Source: CBDFHJ01 sp965247635
GTDB lineage: Bacteria; Chloroflexota; Dehalococcoidia; Lucifugimonadales; Australimonadaceae
NCBI GenBank assembly: GCA_965247635.1
Contig: CBDFHJ010000010.1
Span: forward strand, 310,001 to 374,000
Direction: 5' to 3'
DNA: 64,000 nucleotides
Every line of letters begins with the position of its first letter. Positions within the stretch are counted from its first letter, which is position 1. Shown one piece after another: positions 1 to 8,968 of the stretch. A model generated the notes under the pieces. The model was given only the letters and a program-made list of their open reading frames with translations. It was not told the origin of the DNA and searched no databases. The translations under genes and the position numbers were made by a program.

Positions 1-728
1 TTGAGGAGGAAGCTCGGTTCCGCGACAACACCCGCCAGAGTTTCGTCCTCCCCAACAGTCTTTCCAACGGGCTCGCCGTTGCTCATAGCATCGGGGCCGT
101 CCTCATCATGATCCTGGCCGCCTCTGTGCTCGGCACCGAGTACGGTTGGGGCACCTTGCGAGCGACCTTAGCCAGAGGTGTCAATCGCTGGCAGTTCCTG
201 GGGTCGAAGGCGTTGTCGCTTCTGCTGTTGGGCGCCGGTGGGTTCATCATCGTGGCTCTGACCGTCGCGGTCAGCAGCCTGATCGCCGCTTCGCTGCTCG
301 TTGACGACGGAGGGCTTACAGACTCCGGCGAGTGGTCTACTGCGGCGGTGATGTTTGGCAAGGCGGTCTACGGGCTGATGCCGTACGCCATCCTGGCGCT
401 GTTCCTCTCGGTGCTGACTTCATCATCGAGCATGGGGATCGCCTTCTCTCTGGCGTACTTCTTCGTCGAGTCGATTCTCGTCCAGATACTTGACGAACTG
501 TTCGAGTGGTTCGGCAACGTGACCGACTTCCTGCTGGGTCCCAGCGTTACCTCATGGATGACCGAGACGGGCATCCGCACGACCGGTCAGGGGTCCATGT
601 TCCCCGTGAGCCATCCGTCGAGTCAGCTGCACGCCTTCCTCGTCATCACGGCGTACATCATTATCATCGGTGTAGCTGCCTTCTGGCTCTTCCAGCGTAA
701 GGACATCGCCGGAGCGAGGGGCGAATGA
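1..728 (+). CDS. ABC-2 type transporter permease, C-terminal part (cut by window start)
   Basis: The reading frame is open from base 3, so the gene begins before the window; the first ATG inside the window (base 108) is internal. The visible part matches the C-terminal half of the two downstream paralogues. It has the conserved 'EYGWGTLR' segment after a membrane helix, then several hydrophobic helices, an 'HAFLV' segment before the last helix, and a terminal 'FWLFQRKDIAGARGE'. This layout fits permeases of the ABC-2 superfamily, which form the membrane part of an exporter and need a separate ATPase. No ATPase gene lies downstream, so it is probably upstream of the window. Its stop overlaps the next start by four bases (ATGA), which suggests translational coupling. 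The substrate is unknown. Confidence 0.8.
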   Translation, partial: EEEARFRDNTRQSFVLPNSLSNGLAVAHSIGAVLIMILAASVLGTEYGWGTLRATLARGVNRWQFLGSKALSLLLLGAGGFIIVALTVAVSSLIAASLLVDDGGLTDSGEWSTAAVMFGKAVYGLMPYAILALFLSVLTSSSSMGIAFSLAYFFVESILVQILDELFEWFGNVTDFLLGPSVTSWMTETGIRTTGQGSMFPVSHPSSQLHAFLVITAYIIIIGVAAFWLFQRKDIAGARGE

Positions 729-1795
729 TCGTCCCAGTCCTTCGCCTCACCCGCTGGGAGTGGTTCAAGCTTCGCAAGAGATGGATGCCGTGGATTCTGC
801 TTGGCATCGTTGCCATTGTGACCCAGATATCGGTATGGGGCAGCTTCTCGGCCTACCAGAGTTCCCGAGCGCCCCTCGCTGCGGAGTTCAGTGCTAGCTT
901 TGAATCCAGCGTAACCCACCCCGACGGCGGCCTCATTGAGTTGAGCGTTCAGTGCGGCGATACCCTAGACCAGACTGTGCCACAGGAAGTGCTGTCGCGC
1001 CTCAGCGATGAGGACCGCGCAAGACTCGATGAAGAGATTGGCTGGGAACTACGCCGTTGCGCGGGCCTGTCGGTGCGGGAATCCCATCGACAGGAAGCGA
1101 GGGAGAGATTTGTGCTCCCAGACAGTCTCGCCAACGCACTCGGAGTCGCCCATTACATCGGCCTTCTCCTCGTTATGATCCTGGGAGCGTCGACAGTCGG
1201 CGCGGAGTACGGTTGGGGCACCTTACGAACAGCGTTGACGAAGGGTACCGGCAGGTGGCAGTTCCTGGGGGCGAAATCGTTGTCGCTCGTGCTATTGAGT
1301 GTTGCCGGGCTGCTTGTCGTATCCCTGACCGTCGTGGTCAGCAGCCTGATCGCCGCTTCACTCACACTAGGCGACGGCGGTGGGCTGGCCGGTGCCGGCC
1401 AGTGGTCAACGGTGGCGGTGATGTTTGGCAAGGCGACCTATGTGCTGGTCGCGTACGCTATCCTTGCGCTGTTCCTCACGGTACTGACCTCATCGTCAAG
1501 TATGGGGATCGCGATGTCTCTTGCTTACTACTTCGCTGAGCTCATACTCGGACGCATCCTGGGTGACCTTTTCGCCTGGTTCGACAAGGTGTCCGACTTC
1601 CTGATTGGATTCAACACGGCCGCCTGGATGACCGAAACCGGGGTGGTGACGACCGAGGGGACCCTGTTCCCCGTCAGTGACCCGCCTGGTGTGCTGCACG
1701 CCTTTCTTGTCCTGCTGGCCTACATCGTCGTGCTGGGCGCGGCGGCGTTCTGGCTCTTCCAACGCAGAGACGTGGCAGGCGCGAGAGGAGAATGA
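725..1795 (+). CDS. ABC-2 type transporter permease (tandem paralogue 2)
   Basis: This 356-residue membrane protein starts at an ATG that overlaps the previous stop. It has an N-terminal amphipathic 'RLTRWEWFKLRKRWMPW' segment and a first helix, then a loop of about 100 residues that is probably extracytoplasmic. Five or so further helices follow, with 'AEYGWGTLRTALTKG' and a final 'FWLFQRRDVAGARGE'. It closely resembles the genes on either side, so the array arose by tandem duplication. As an ABC-2 permease it should pair with an ATP-binding subunit; whether the three paralogues form hetero-oligomers or separate transporters cannot be told. The next gene again starts within the stop codon (ATGA at 1792). 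Confidence 0.85.
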   Translation: MIVPVLRLTRWEWFKLRKRWMPWILLGIVAIVTQISVWGSFSAYQSSRAPLAAEFSASFESSVTHPDGGLIELSVQCGDTLDQTVPQEVLSRLSDEDRARLDEEIGWELRRCAGLSVRESHRQEARERFVLPDSLANALGVAHYIGLLLVMILGASTVGAEYGWGTLRTALTKGTGRWQFLGAKSLSLVLLSVAGLLVVSLTVVVSSLIAASLTLGDGGGLAGAGQWSTVAVMFGKATYVLVAYAILALFLTVLTSSSSMGIAMSLAYYFAELILGRILGDLFAWFDKVSDFLIGFNTAAWMTETGVVTTEGTLFPVSDPPGVLHAFLVLLAYIVVLGAAAFWLFQRRDVAGARGE

Positions 1796-2847
1796 TCGTC
1801 ACGGTACTACGCCTCACCCGTTGGGAATTCTTCAAGCTACGCAGCCGATGGATGCCGTGGATACTTCTTGGCATCGTCATCCTCATCACCCAGTTCTTCC
1901 TCTGGGGCAGCCACATTGCATACCACAATAAGTCGGTGCAGGAGCTCTTCTCAGGGTCGGTTGGTCCGATCAAGGCGACGATTGAGAAGGACGGTCAACC
2001 TGTACCCATAGAATTGACCTGCGACGACATCCTAAGCGGAAACATCCCCCCAGAGATCGAGGCCCTCCCTGAAAGTGAATGGGAGGGCCTTCTGGGAGAC
2101 GTGGAGGCGTTCCGAGCCGACTGTGCAGAGGTATACGGACGTGAGGTGCTTCGCGAGGGCTTCACTCTCCCGAGCGGCGTTACCGGGGGTATCGGAGTGG
2201 CGCACGGCCTTGTCGGCTTCCTCATCTTGATTCTTGCAGCGTCCCTTACAGGTGCTGAGTATGGGTGGGGCACTCTGCGTAACGCCCTGACCAGAGGCGT
2301 CGGGCGCTGGCAACTCCTTGCGTCCAAGCTCCTCTTGCTCCTGTTGCTCGGGGCGGCCGCCATCATCGTCGTATCCATCCTGATCGCCGTCGCCAGCGTC
2401 ATAACCGCCATCATTCCTCCAGACGAGACGGGAGGGCTCTTCGGTTCCGGCAAGTGGTCCGAAGCCGCGGTGACGTTTGGCAAATCGGTCTATGGGATGG
2501 CCCCATTCATCGTGCTGGCCACGTTCCTAGCGGTGCTGACCCAGTCATCCTCCACAGGCATCTCTTTGTCCCTGGGGTATTACGTCACTGAGATGATAGT
2601 CACTCCTATCTTCCTTTTCACCTCCTGGCTTCAAAACGTCCCCTACTACCTGATCGGCCAGAACGTGAACCTTTGGATGAGCCAGGCCGCTGTCTTCAGT
2701 GCTGAAGTCACGAGGGATGGTGTGCCGCTCGAACCTCCAGGCACGCTGCACGCCTTTCTCGTGCTGCTTGCGTACATTATCGTGCTCGGCGCTGCCACCT
2801 TCTGGCTGTTCCAGCGCAGAGACGTGACTGGAGCAAAGGGTGAGTGA
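1792..2847 (+). CDS. ABC-2 type transporter permease (tandem paralogue 3)
   Basis: This 351-residue paralogue has the same plan: an N-terminal 'RLTRWEFFKLRSRWMPW', one helix, a loop of about 100 residues that differs most between the copies, then a multi-helix C-terminal half with 'AEYGWGTLRNALTRG' and a closing 'FWLFQRRDVTGAKGE'. The divergent loop holds two cysteines at positions comparable to paralogue 2 ('CDDIL' and 'ADCAEV'), which could form a disulphide outside the membrane. It is coupled to the genes on both sides by 4-base overlaps. The assignment to an ABC exporter permease is firm at family level; the substrate is unknown. Confidence 0.85.
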   Translation: MIVTVLRLTRWEFFKLRSRWMPWILLGIVILITQFFLWGSHIAYHNKSVQELFSGSVGPIKATIEKDGQPVPIELTCDDILSGNIPPEIEALPESEWEGLLGDVEAFRADCAEVYGREVLREGFTLPSGVTGGIGVAHGLVGFLILILAASLTGAEYGWGTLRNALTRGVGRWQLLASKLLLLLLLGAAAIIVVSILIAVASVITAIIPPDETGGLFGSGKWSEAAVTFGKSVYGMAPFIVLATFLAVLTQSSSTGISLSLGYYVTEMIVTPIFLFTSWLQNVPYYLIGQNVNLWMSQAAVFSAEVTRDGVPLEPPGTLHAFLVLLAYIIVLGAATFWLFQRRDVTGAKGE

Positions 2848-3038
2848 TTGTCCACATCCTGCGCCTCCCACGAGGGGAGCGGTTCAAGCTCCGGCGCGGG
2901 AAGCCCCACGGTTGTCGCCCTCTACTACATCAAATCCCACTGCCCACGAGTACCAGAATCTTAAGTGTGGAGCTACCCTCGCTTAATTCCTCTCCAATAG
3001 GGAAGTTAAACATGACTCGTGGCACCCATGTGTGCTGA
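2844..3038 (+). pseudogene. Decayed start of a fourth ABC-2 permease copy
   Basis: A GTG overlapping the stop of the third permease opens a short frame whose first residues, 'MIVHILRLPRGERFKLRR', match the N-terminus of the upstream paralogues. After about 18 codons the similarity ends and the frame runs to a stop at 3038 with no membrane helix. This is best read as the 5' stump of a fourth tandem copy that lost the rest of its gene. Bases 3039-3191 hold nothing recognisable. Confidence 0.6.
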
Positions 3039-3191
3039 TTTCGCCGCCTTGGGGACGTGGGAACTCTAGGACGACACCTCTGGGCCTGCTAGGGCACATG
3101 GGGTCACGAAGGTAGCCGCAGCGTCATCCCTAAGGTGACCTAGCCAGGTCTTGTGGAGATAGTGGAAGCAACAGGAGAGTATGCACCCAAG

Positions 3192-3533
3192 CTATTCGAT
3201 CAGGATTCCTTCCTCGAACAGGCTCTCACAAGTGGTGTGGTTCGTGGCGATTTCTCTGTTGATGATGACGTAGTCGTCGGATCCCGAGGAGCTGACATGC
3301 CAGCTACAGCCATGCTCCGTTCGTTCTCCTTTAACAATATACATGCGACTGTTGTCCAGCTCTTCTCCCCTGCGGTAAATGACAATCCCATCTTGTTGTA
3401 GCCATTCGGCAACAACGGGATCATCCACTTCCAGGCTGGGCTGGAACGGCCACAGCATGAAGTAATAGGCAGCGAAGAGGATAAATCCGACTACTAGGAC
3501 CACGCCGACAACTATGGGGATTGAATATCTCAT
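3192..3533 (-). CDS. Small single-helix membrane protein of unknown function
   Basis: This is a 113-residue protein with one N-terminal hydrophobic stretch (about residues 5-27) and then a soluble domain. The helix has no lipobox cysteine, so it is probably a membrane anchor. The soluble part holds two cysteines ('HGCSWH' and 'TTCESL') and is acidic. It lies opposite in strand to its neighbours, between a decayed permease and a polymerase remnant. No family was recognised. Confidence 0.5.
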   Translation of the reverse strand: MRYSIPIVVGVVLVVGFILFAAYYFMLWPFQPSLEVDDPVVAEWLQQDGIVIYRRGEELDNSRMYIVKGERTEHGCSWHVSSSGSDDYVIINREIATNHTTCESLFEEGILIE

Positions 3534-3552
3534 ACGGGGTTAATTGTAGCCC

Positions 3553-3919
3553 AAATCTACTCCGGGAGCCATGTGATGGAGTACGTGCGGTCCACGTTGC
3601 GCCCCAGCGTGCTGCCCGCCGCTGCGGTAGAGGAGATGGATGATGGGAACGTAGTTGTGGTGGCGGATGGCCCGTGGCTAGGCAACTTCCCAGGGGTCAG
3701 CACGGGACGGTGTTCGTGACCATCGAGGACGAGACGGGGAATGTGCAGCTCATCCTGTGGCCTAGGGTCTTTGCCCGGTGCCGCAGGGCGCTGGGGAACC
3801 AGGTAATCCTTGCCAGGGGCAGGGTCTCCCGGTGGGACGGCGCCACCAACGTGGTCGTGTCAGAAGTGGAGCGCATCGGCGCGAAGGTCGCCATGCTAAC
3901 TGCCCATGATTGGCACTAG
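3553..3919 (+). pseudogene. Frameshifted C-terminal remnant of a DnaE2-like error-prone polymerase
   Basis: Two overlapping frames together read as the C-terminus of the DnaE2/ImuC branch of DNA polymerase III alpha. The first gives 'GSHVMEYVRSTLRPSVLP' and 'DGNVVVVA'. The second, from about 3665, gives 'WPVARQLPRGQHGTVFVTI', 'EDETGNVQLILWPRVF', 'GRVSRWDG' and ends in 'HDWH', like the RDFH-type ends of DnaE2. That is the OB-fold region that follows the catalytic part. One missing G near 3665 ('gcggatgg' for 'gcgggatgg') separates the frames. The polymerase catalytic domain is absent upstream, so this is a gene relic rather than a working gene. Confidence 0.75.
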
Positions 3920-4080
3920 ACGGGAAGGTATTTGGGGAAGTGCAACCGAGGTCTATTCTTGGCGGAGATGCCGCCAAAGTGGGATAATTGAGAGGAACTA
4001 TGAAAGGAATGGAACGGCGATTCTGCTCCGCTAATTTAGTGGAATCGGGACGTGGAATCGTCTTTCCCAACTGAACGTAG

Positions 4081-4803
4081 ATGTGTGGAAGATACAGCCT
4101 GATAGCGGGCATAGGAGAGCTGCAAGAGCGGTTCGGATCTGACGGCTCTGAACTGACCCACGTTCCCCGCTACAACATAGCCCCTACCCAGATGGCCCTC
4201 TCCGTGACTAACGGCGGCAGAAGGCGGGGCTCCTACATGCGGTGGGGACTGATACCCTCCTGGGCCAAAAGCGCATCGGTGGGTAGCCGCATGATAAACG
4301 CTCGCGCCGAGACCCTGGCCGAGCGGTCCAGCTTCCGCACTGCGTTACAGAGACGACGGTGCCTGGTCCTCGCCGACGGGTTCTACGAGTGGCAGGGGAA
4401 AGGCTCCAGCAGGAGGCCCATGCGGATCGTGATGGCGTCGAGGGAGCCCTTCGCCTTCGCGGGTCTCTGGGATGGATGGCGGGACCCGAAGGGCGAGGTC
4501 GTCCGGTCCTGCGCCATCATCACCACGTCGGCCAACGAGTTGCTTAGCCCCATCCACGACCGGATGCCGGTCGTCCTACCGAGGGAGCTGGAGTCCCTCT
4601 GGCTGGACCATGACATACAGGACTACGCCGCCCTCGCCGGAATTCTGACTCCTTACATCACCGACGAGATGGAGGCATACGAAGTCTCCTCCCTGGTCAA
4701 CAGCCCCGCCAACGACGGACCGGAAATGGTCGTTCCTGTAGGGCAGGTCAGGCCGTGCGACGGCCCTGCTCTGAGGTTGCCACTATGGAGGGAGACGCCG
4801 TGA
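4081..4803 (+). CDS. SRAP-domain protein (YedK/HMCES family), abasic-site DNA crosslinking
   Basis: This 240-residue protein starts 'MCGRYSL'. After removal of Met1 the catalytic Cys2 would be exposed, as in the family. Other hallmarks are 'RYNIAPTQ', 'MRWGLIPSWAK', 'NARAETLAE', 'FYEWQ' with the conserved glutamate, 'FAGLWDGW' and 'IHDRMPVVL' with the active-site histidine. The family forms a stable thiazolidine link to abasic sites in single-stranded DNA and shields them during replication. Length is typical. A decayed translesion polymerase lies just upstream, and SRAP genes often sit near SOS genes, but a functional link here is only an inference. Confidence 0.93.
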   Translation: MCGRYSLIAGIGELQERFGSDGSELTHVPRYNIAPTQMALSVTNGGRRRGSYMRWGLIPSWAKSASVGSRMINARAETLAERSSFRTALQRRRCLVLADGFYEWQGKGSSRRPMRIVMASREPFAFAGLWDGWRDPKGEVVRSCAIITTSANELLSPIHDRMPVVLPRELESLWLDHDIQDYAALAGILTPYITDEMEAYEVSSLVNSPANDGPEMVVPVGQVRPCDGPALRLPLWRETP

Positions 4804-5555
4804 CGATTGCTCTTCCCAAATGGGATTTCTTGGTGACGGCTGGATTTGCCGCTATTGCGGGCGCGGGTGTCGCGTCGAGCTTCACGGTGTTTGACGACGC
4901 CAGCACATGGTACCTTGGTCTGGTTGCGGTAGTCACGCTGGGCGCGTACCCCCTTCTTGCGGGCTCGCTATCGCCACCGCTCAGAAATGTTGCGCTCTTC
5001 CCCATCAGCATATTGTTCGGCCTTTCAGTCGCGTGGGCTATCGACGGGCCGCTCTCTTCAGATTCACATCCCATCTGGTTCATCTTCGTCCTCACCATAT
5101 TCTATGGTGGCGGGGCATCTGTGGGATTCTGTGTGGGCTGGATAGCTAGGCAGTACCTTCTCCGGTTACGGGGACATAGGATGCCCATGAGCCACCTGGC
5201 CATGGCGTCGCTGGTGGCTGTTTGTCTCTCGTTCGCCCTCACTGTGCTCTATTTTGGGTTCGCTGCCATTCCCGATCTGAGTGGATTGATAGGAGTCGTT
5301 GCGGGGACCGCGATCATCTGGAGTGATCGCCACAGGGGTCGTTGGAGTTCGCTTGGACTTGGACTTTCCCTGCTCTACCTGGGGGCATCAATAGGAACGC
5401 CGGTCTACTGGGGGGCATCTGTCGTCAAAGTATTGGTCTACACGGCAACAGGGTATGGGTATGGGTGGGTCGCGCTGGCTCTGGTCGGGCTTGCGGTTTG
5501 GAACATTCTCAAATGGAGGCAAGGCGGCGAAAGAGCCGCCTTGGGTGATTCGTAA
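4785..5555 (+). CDS. Polytopic membrane protein of unknown function
   Basis: The gene overlaps the end of the SRAP gene. The ATG at 4785 gives 'MEGDAVTIALPKWDF'; an in-frame ATG/GTG choice at 4755 or 4800 is also possible. The product has seven or eight hydrophobic segments spread along its length, with short polar loops, a 'HRGRWSS' loop near the middle and a charged tail 'KWRQGGERAALGDS'. No transporter or enzyme motif was recognised. The overlap suggests co-transcription with the SRAP gene. Confidence 0.6.
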   Translation: MEGDAVTIALPKWDFLVTAGFAAIAGAGVASSFTVFDDASTWYLGLVAVVTLGAYPLLAGSLSPPLRNVALFPISILFGLSVAWAIDGPLSSDSHPIWFIFVLTIFYGGGASVGFCVGWIARQYLLRLRGHRMPMSHLAMASLVAVCLSFALTVLYFGFAAIPDLSGLIGVVAGTAIIWSDRHRGRWSSLGLGLSLLYLGASIGTPVYWGASVVKVLVYTATGYGYGWVALALVGLAVWNILKWRQGGERAALGDS

Positions 5556-5723
5556 TCGATGACGGTACTGCCGTTGTGTTGACCATTACCGAAATCGAAA
5601 AGGATGAGATTGAAGAATAGGCGGTCCAGGCCATCAAGTATACAGCTATGTGCCCTGGCAGTTGGGGAGTCGGCACGAGCGTTAGCAGTTGGTTTGACAT
5701 CGGCTAGCGGCAGAGTGCACTAG

Positions 5724-6407
5724 ATGAAGCGGCTTAGTCTCTTACACAGGTTCTACAGCGCCTTATGTGGTGAGAAGCTCTTCTCCTCATCGCCAGGACA
5801 CAGGGTATCGCACAGCCGGCAGGTTGTAGACCTGCCTATTCTTCACTTTGCGGAGCCGGACAGCTTCACGTTCGAGCCATTGGTGCTGGATGTTTCTCAT
5901 CTCGGCATGGGGTTCCGCCTCAAACAGTGGGGGTCCACCGAATCTGGCCGCTGCAACTTCCTGAGCATGTGTTACGTGTCGCCCGCATTCGACAGTCCGT
6001 CACGCTGCATCCAGGTCGACCAGCGCGACCTGGTAAAGTCTAACGTTATCCCCGATCCATCCGTCTCAGACGAAGGGAGGCAAGAGGTCCGGCTAATTAG
6101 ACATCAGGAGCTGTACCCCGAACCAGACCGGGAGCTATGGTTCCATCACACCACCAAGGAGGCTGTTGCAATAGATGCTCTGGGGCCGAATGCGGTCATG
6201 GACTCGTGGCAAGGCCCACGGCGGAGTTATCAGGTCGTACGGAGCTTTCTGGGTGGAGTCGAGCTCGTGGCCGTACTGTCGGCCATGGACGGGCAGGAGG
6301 CCCTCAGCCTGTTGGAACGGCTTGTTCCGATCGTGGCTGATAGCCCCCTGGCCCGGTGGCATGACGCCCAGCAGGAGGCGTACATGCACCTTCTGGAGAC
6401 ACTTTAG
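5724..6407 (+). CDS. Hypothetical soluble protein
   Basis: This 227-residue frame has no signal peptide, no clear membrane segment and no recognised motif. Composition is that of an ordinary soluble protein, with a few histidines and acidic stretches in the middle ('HQELYPEPDRELWFHHTTKE'). It is separated by about 170 bases from the gene before and 320 from the gene after. It could be an accessory gene of the same island as the zinc-ribbon protein downstream. Codon use looks like that of its neighbours, which supports its being real. Confidence 0.5.
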   Translation: MKRLSLLHRFYSALCGEKLFSSSPGHRVSHSRQVVDLPILHFAEPDSFTFEPLVLDVSHLGMGFRLKQWGSTESGRCNFLSMCYVSPAFDSPSRCIQVDQRDLVKSNVIPDPSVSDEGRQEVRLIRHQELYPEPDRELWFHHTTKEAVAIDALGPNAVMDSWQGPRRSYQVVRSFLGGVELVAVLSAMDGQEALSLLERLVPIVADSPLARWHDAQQEAYMHLLETL

Positions 6408-6731
6408 TGCGGCATAGCCTCCGCTCAATATTTCGTGCAGTCGCGCGAAAGGGGGGCACTAATGGCCTCCGTAGACCGTCAACGAGGGTTGGACACGTCC
6501 GAGGGACACAGAACCCGAGAGTGTGAGTGGTATGAGGTCCCCAAACGAAAGTAGAGTACCTTGGATGCGGCGCATCCCTGCTTGCGGGTCAGGCAGGATG
6601 TCGTGGCGCACAGTTCATCCGGCAAGTCGAAAGTCCTATGCCCGAAACGTCTGCTTGGCAGGCTTCCCGGCCATTGGGAGTTGGGCAAGTGGTCATTTTC
6701 CCAAGGGACGATGGTCGATTGAGCGATAGTT
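6408..6731. other. Intergenic stretch without a recognised gene
   Basis: No coding frame with a plausible product was seen on either strand. A short inverted repeat 'ggatgcg/cgcatcc' lies near 6563-6578. The promoter of the next gene is presumably here, but no clear -35/-10 pair was identified. Confidence 0.4.
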
Positions 6732-7877
6732 ATGGCTGATAATCAACCAGACGGCTTTGTGGAGGCTCAGGCGCGCAATACCCGTTGCCACAGGTGCGGC
6801 GGTTTGTTGGGCATGGGGCAGGCAATGCTACTGCGTGCGGAAACAGGCCAGGTAGATCAGATCCCCCAGGACCAACTTGGCCTCCTCGAATCATCGCTCC
6901 AGTGGCACATGGATGAGATGGCAAGTGACCCGGCTCGTGTCCTCGAAAAGCTCCGGGAGCAAATGGGCCGGTCGCGAAGCGGTAACGTCCACCCGCTTAG
7001 GAGGTTACTGCTCAGGCTACGCCGGATGTTAAAAGGCCCTGCCCCGATAGGCTATTTCGGCTACGAGGCATTCAAGGGTGATATGTTCTGTCGCACATGT
7101 GGGGAGAAGTCGATTGAAGGAAGAGCAGCTACGTACTCCCAGAAGGACACCGGCAACGTGCTCAAGCGGCTACTGTATCGGCTGAAGGAGAGGCATCTCT
7201 TCGTGGCCGCCCTGAGACGCAACGCATCCTACGAGACTGTAACGGGCCTCATCGATCTGTCCCGCCTGGTGGCCGATGCTGCATTCCCGGTTTATGGTCT
7301 CAAGGGTAGTCCCCTGGGACTGCGCCTAGAGGACGTAGGCTGGAGTAGCAAAGGGAATGGTCGCAATGTTGATCGTGTCACACTTACCTATGTTGCAGGG
7401 GGGCCGAAGGGCGCTCAACAGGCCATAGAGCTAAGCCAGCATGCCGACACCACCGGAGTATCCAACGAAAGCCGTCTTTCTAGGGAGTTAGACGCCATCC
7501 TTATCCTGGTGAAGTCTCACGGCTCAGAGAAGTTGAGGCGAGAGTATCAGCGCAGAGGCAACATCCACCGCGACTGGAATCTGGCGCGCATCAGCAGCGC
7601 CGAGGGTCGAAGGTTGACTGTCGAAGTGGATGGAGCACCAGCTGACGTGGAACTGGCCTTCTGGTGGGAGCCGGAACCGGTGGGTCTGGCCCACATCATG
7701 CGAGACGGTGACTCGATCCTGGCTACGTCGATCGGCATCACGCATGTACGGCTGCTCAGCCTACTCAAGACGATGGTAGTGCTCCAAAGGGACCCTGAAA
7801 CCCTAGCGGGGCACCAGCAGGAACGCGAGCAGACTTACAGATACAGGACAAGCCCCCAGCGCGGGACACCATCCTAG
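6732..7877 (+). CDS. Unknown protein with a split CxxC...CxxC zinc-ribbon-like motif
   Basis: This 381-residue protein has 'CHRCGG' (Cys19/Cys22) and 'FCRTCGEKS' (Cys120/Cys123), two CxxC knuckles that could bind one zinc. The 100 residues between them include a basic stretch ('LRRLLLRLRRMLKG') that could contact nucleic acid or membrane. The rest is soluble, with a final third rich in beta-type sequence. No family was recognised. The left IS3-type element begins 61 bases after its stop, so the gene is intact but borders the mobile region. Confidence 0.55.
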   Translation: MADNQPDGFVEAQARNTRCHRCGGLLGMGQAMLLRAETGQVDQIPQDQLGLLESSLQWHMDEMASDPARVLEKLREQMGRSRSGNVHPLRRLLLRLRRMLKGPAPIGYFGYEAFKGDMFCRTCGEKSIEGRAATYSQKDTGNVLKRLLYRLKERHLFVAALRRNASYETVTGLIDLSRLVADAAFPVYGLKGSPLGLRLEDVGWSSKGNGRNVDRVTLTYVAGGPKGAQQAIELSQHADTTGVSNESRLSRELDAILILVKSHGSEKLRREYQRRGNIHRDWNLARISSAEGRRLTVEVDGAPADVELAFWWEPEPVGLAHIMRDGDSILATSIGITHVRLLSLLKTMVVLQRDPETLAGHQQEREQTYRYRTSPQRGTPS

Positions 7878-7981
7878 AACAATGCGAAGCATATTGAGGT
7901 TCAGCTTTGCTCAATAGGCCCTACTGGAGACAGTCTCCTGTTAGCAACCAGCAAAAGTGGGACACATTGGGAGCCGAGAGA

Positions 7982-8968
7982 TCAGGGGCTGGATGGAGGT
8001 CTGGCGAGCTCCCTGAGGGCCCTGTTGTAGCGTCGTCGCCGTTCGGTGGTTTGAGCCTTCACCTCCTTCCTGCGTTGTAGGATCTCTTGCCGTCTTCCCT
8101 TGAGCACGTCTGATGGTGTCACGTTGCCCAGAGCCTTGTGATAGCGCCGGTAGTTGTAGTAGCTGACGAAGGCCGCGATAGCAGCCTCAAGGTCGGCGGG
8201 CAACTCATAAGGCACCTGGTTGACGTCCCGTTTGATGGTCTGGTGGTAGCGCTCCAGCTTCCCGTTGGTCTGAGGGTGGAAAGGAGTTGCTAGGATGTGC
8301 TTGATGCCAACCATCCCCAGGTAGTCCCTGAATGCTCTTGAGACATAGCCTGGACCGTTGTCACTCAGCAGCCTGGTGCGGTCTGTGACTGGAACTTGGT
8401 CCATGCTGGTCGTGTCCACAGCATCCTGGACCACCTCGATGAAGGAGTCGGCCGTCATATCTTGCTGAAGCCTGTGAGCCAGGATGAAGCGGGAGTAGTC
8501 GTCCATAACGGTGACCAGGTAGTAGTAGCCCCACCCAACCACCCTGAAGTATGAGGCATCGGTGGCCCACATCTGGTGAGGTCCTGTGGTCTTGAGGTGG
8601 TACTCCTTCCCCGCGGCCAACCGCATCTCAGGCCTCTTCACTAGGCCCTCCCTGCCCAGGATACGGTAGACGCTGGACTCTGAGACTGAGAAGCCCTGGT
8701 TGTCGGTGATCCCCGCGGCCAGCTGACGGCAGCTCAGCTCTGGCATCTCCCTGGCTGATAACAGGACTGAGCGTTCTTCCTGAATAGTAAGACGGTTCCA
8801 TGGTGGCTGATCGCCTCCTGGTCGGTCCTCAAGTCCTTGTTGGTCTTGGCGTCTGAGCCACCGGTAGTAGGTGCTCTTAGGGATGCCCAGCTCTCTGAGG
8901 ACCTTTCGCTTGGGGAGGGGAGACGAGGATACTTTGGTAACTACCTCTGCCTTCTCCGGGGCGCTCAT
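7982..8968 (-). CDS. IS3-type transposase OrfB (DDE integrase domain)
   Basis: This 328-residue product has an N-terminal helix-turn-helix region ('ELGIPKSTYYRWLRRQ'), an HTH_21-like middle and an rve integrase core. The core has 'WATDASYF' (first D), 'LLSDNGPGYVS' (second D) and 'HPQTNGKLERYHQTIK' (E seven residues before the K), the DD(35)E signature. Its start codon overlaps the orfA stop (ATGA). It is almost certainly made partly by -1 frameshifting from orfA as an OrfAB fusion. It differs from copy 2 by one residue seen here (Asp for Gly in 'VVQDAVDTT'). Confidence 0.93.
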   Translation of the reverse strand: MSAPEKAEVVTKVSSSPLPKRKVLRELGIPKSTYYRWLRRQDQQGLEDRPGGDQPPWNRLTIQEERSVLLSAREMPELSCRQLAAGITDNQGFSVSESSVYRILGREGLVKRPEMRLAAGKEYHLKTTGPHQMWATDASYFRVVGWGYYYLVTVMDDYSRFILAHRLQQDMTADSFIEVVQDAVDTTSMDQVPVTDRTRLLSDNGPGYVSRAFRDYLGMVGIKHILATPFHPQTNGKLERYHQTIKRDVNQVPYELPADLEAAIAAFVSYYNYRRYHKALGNVTPSDVLKGRRQEILQRRKEVKAQTTERRRRYNRALRELARPPSSP

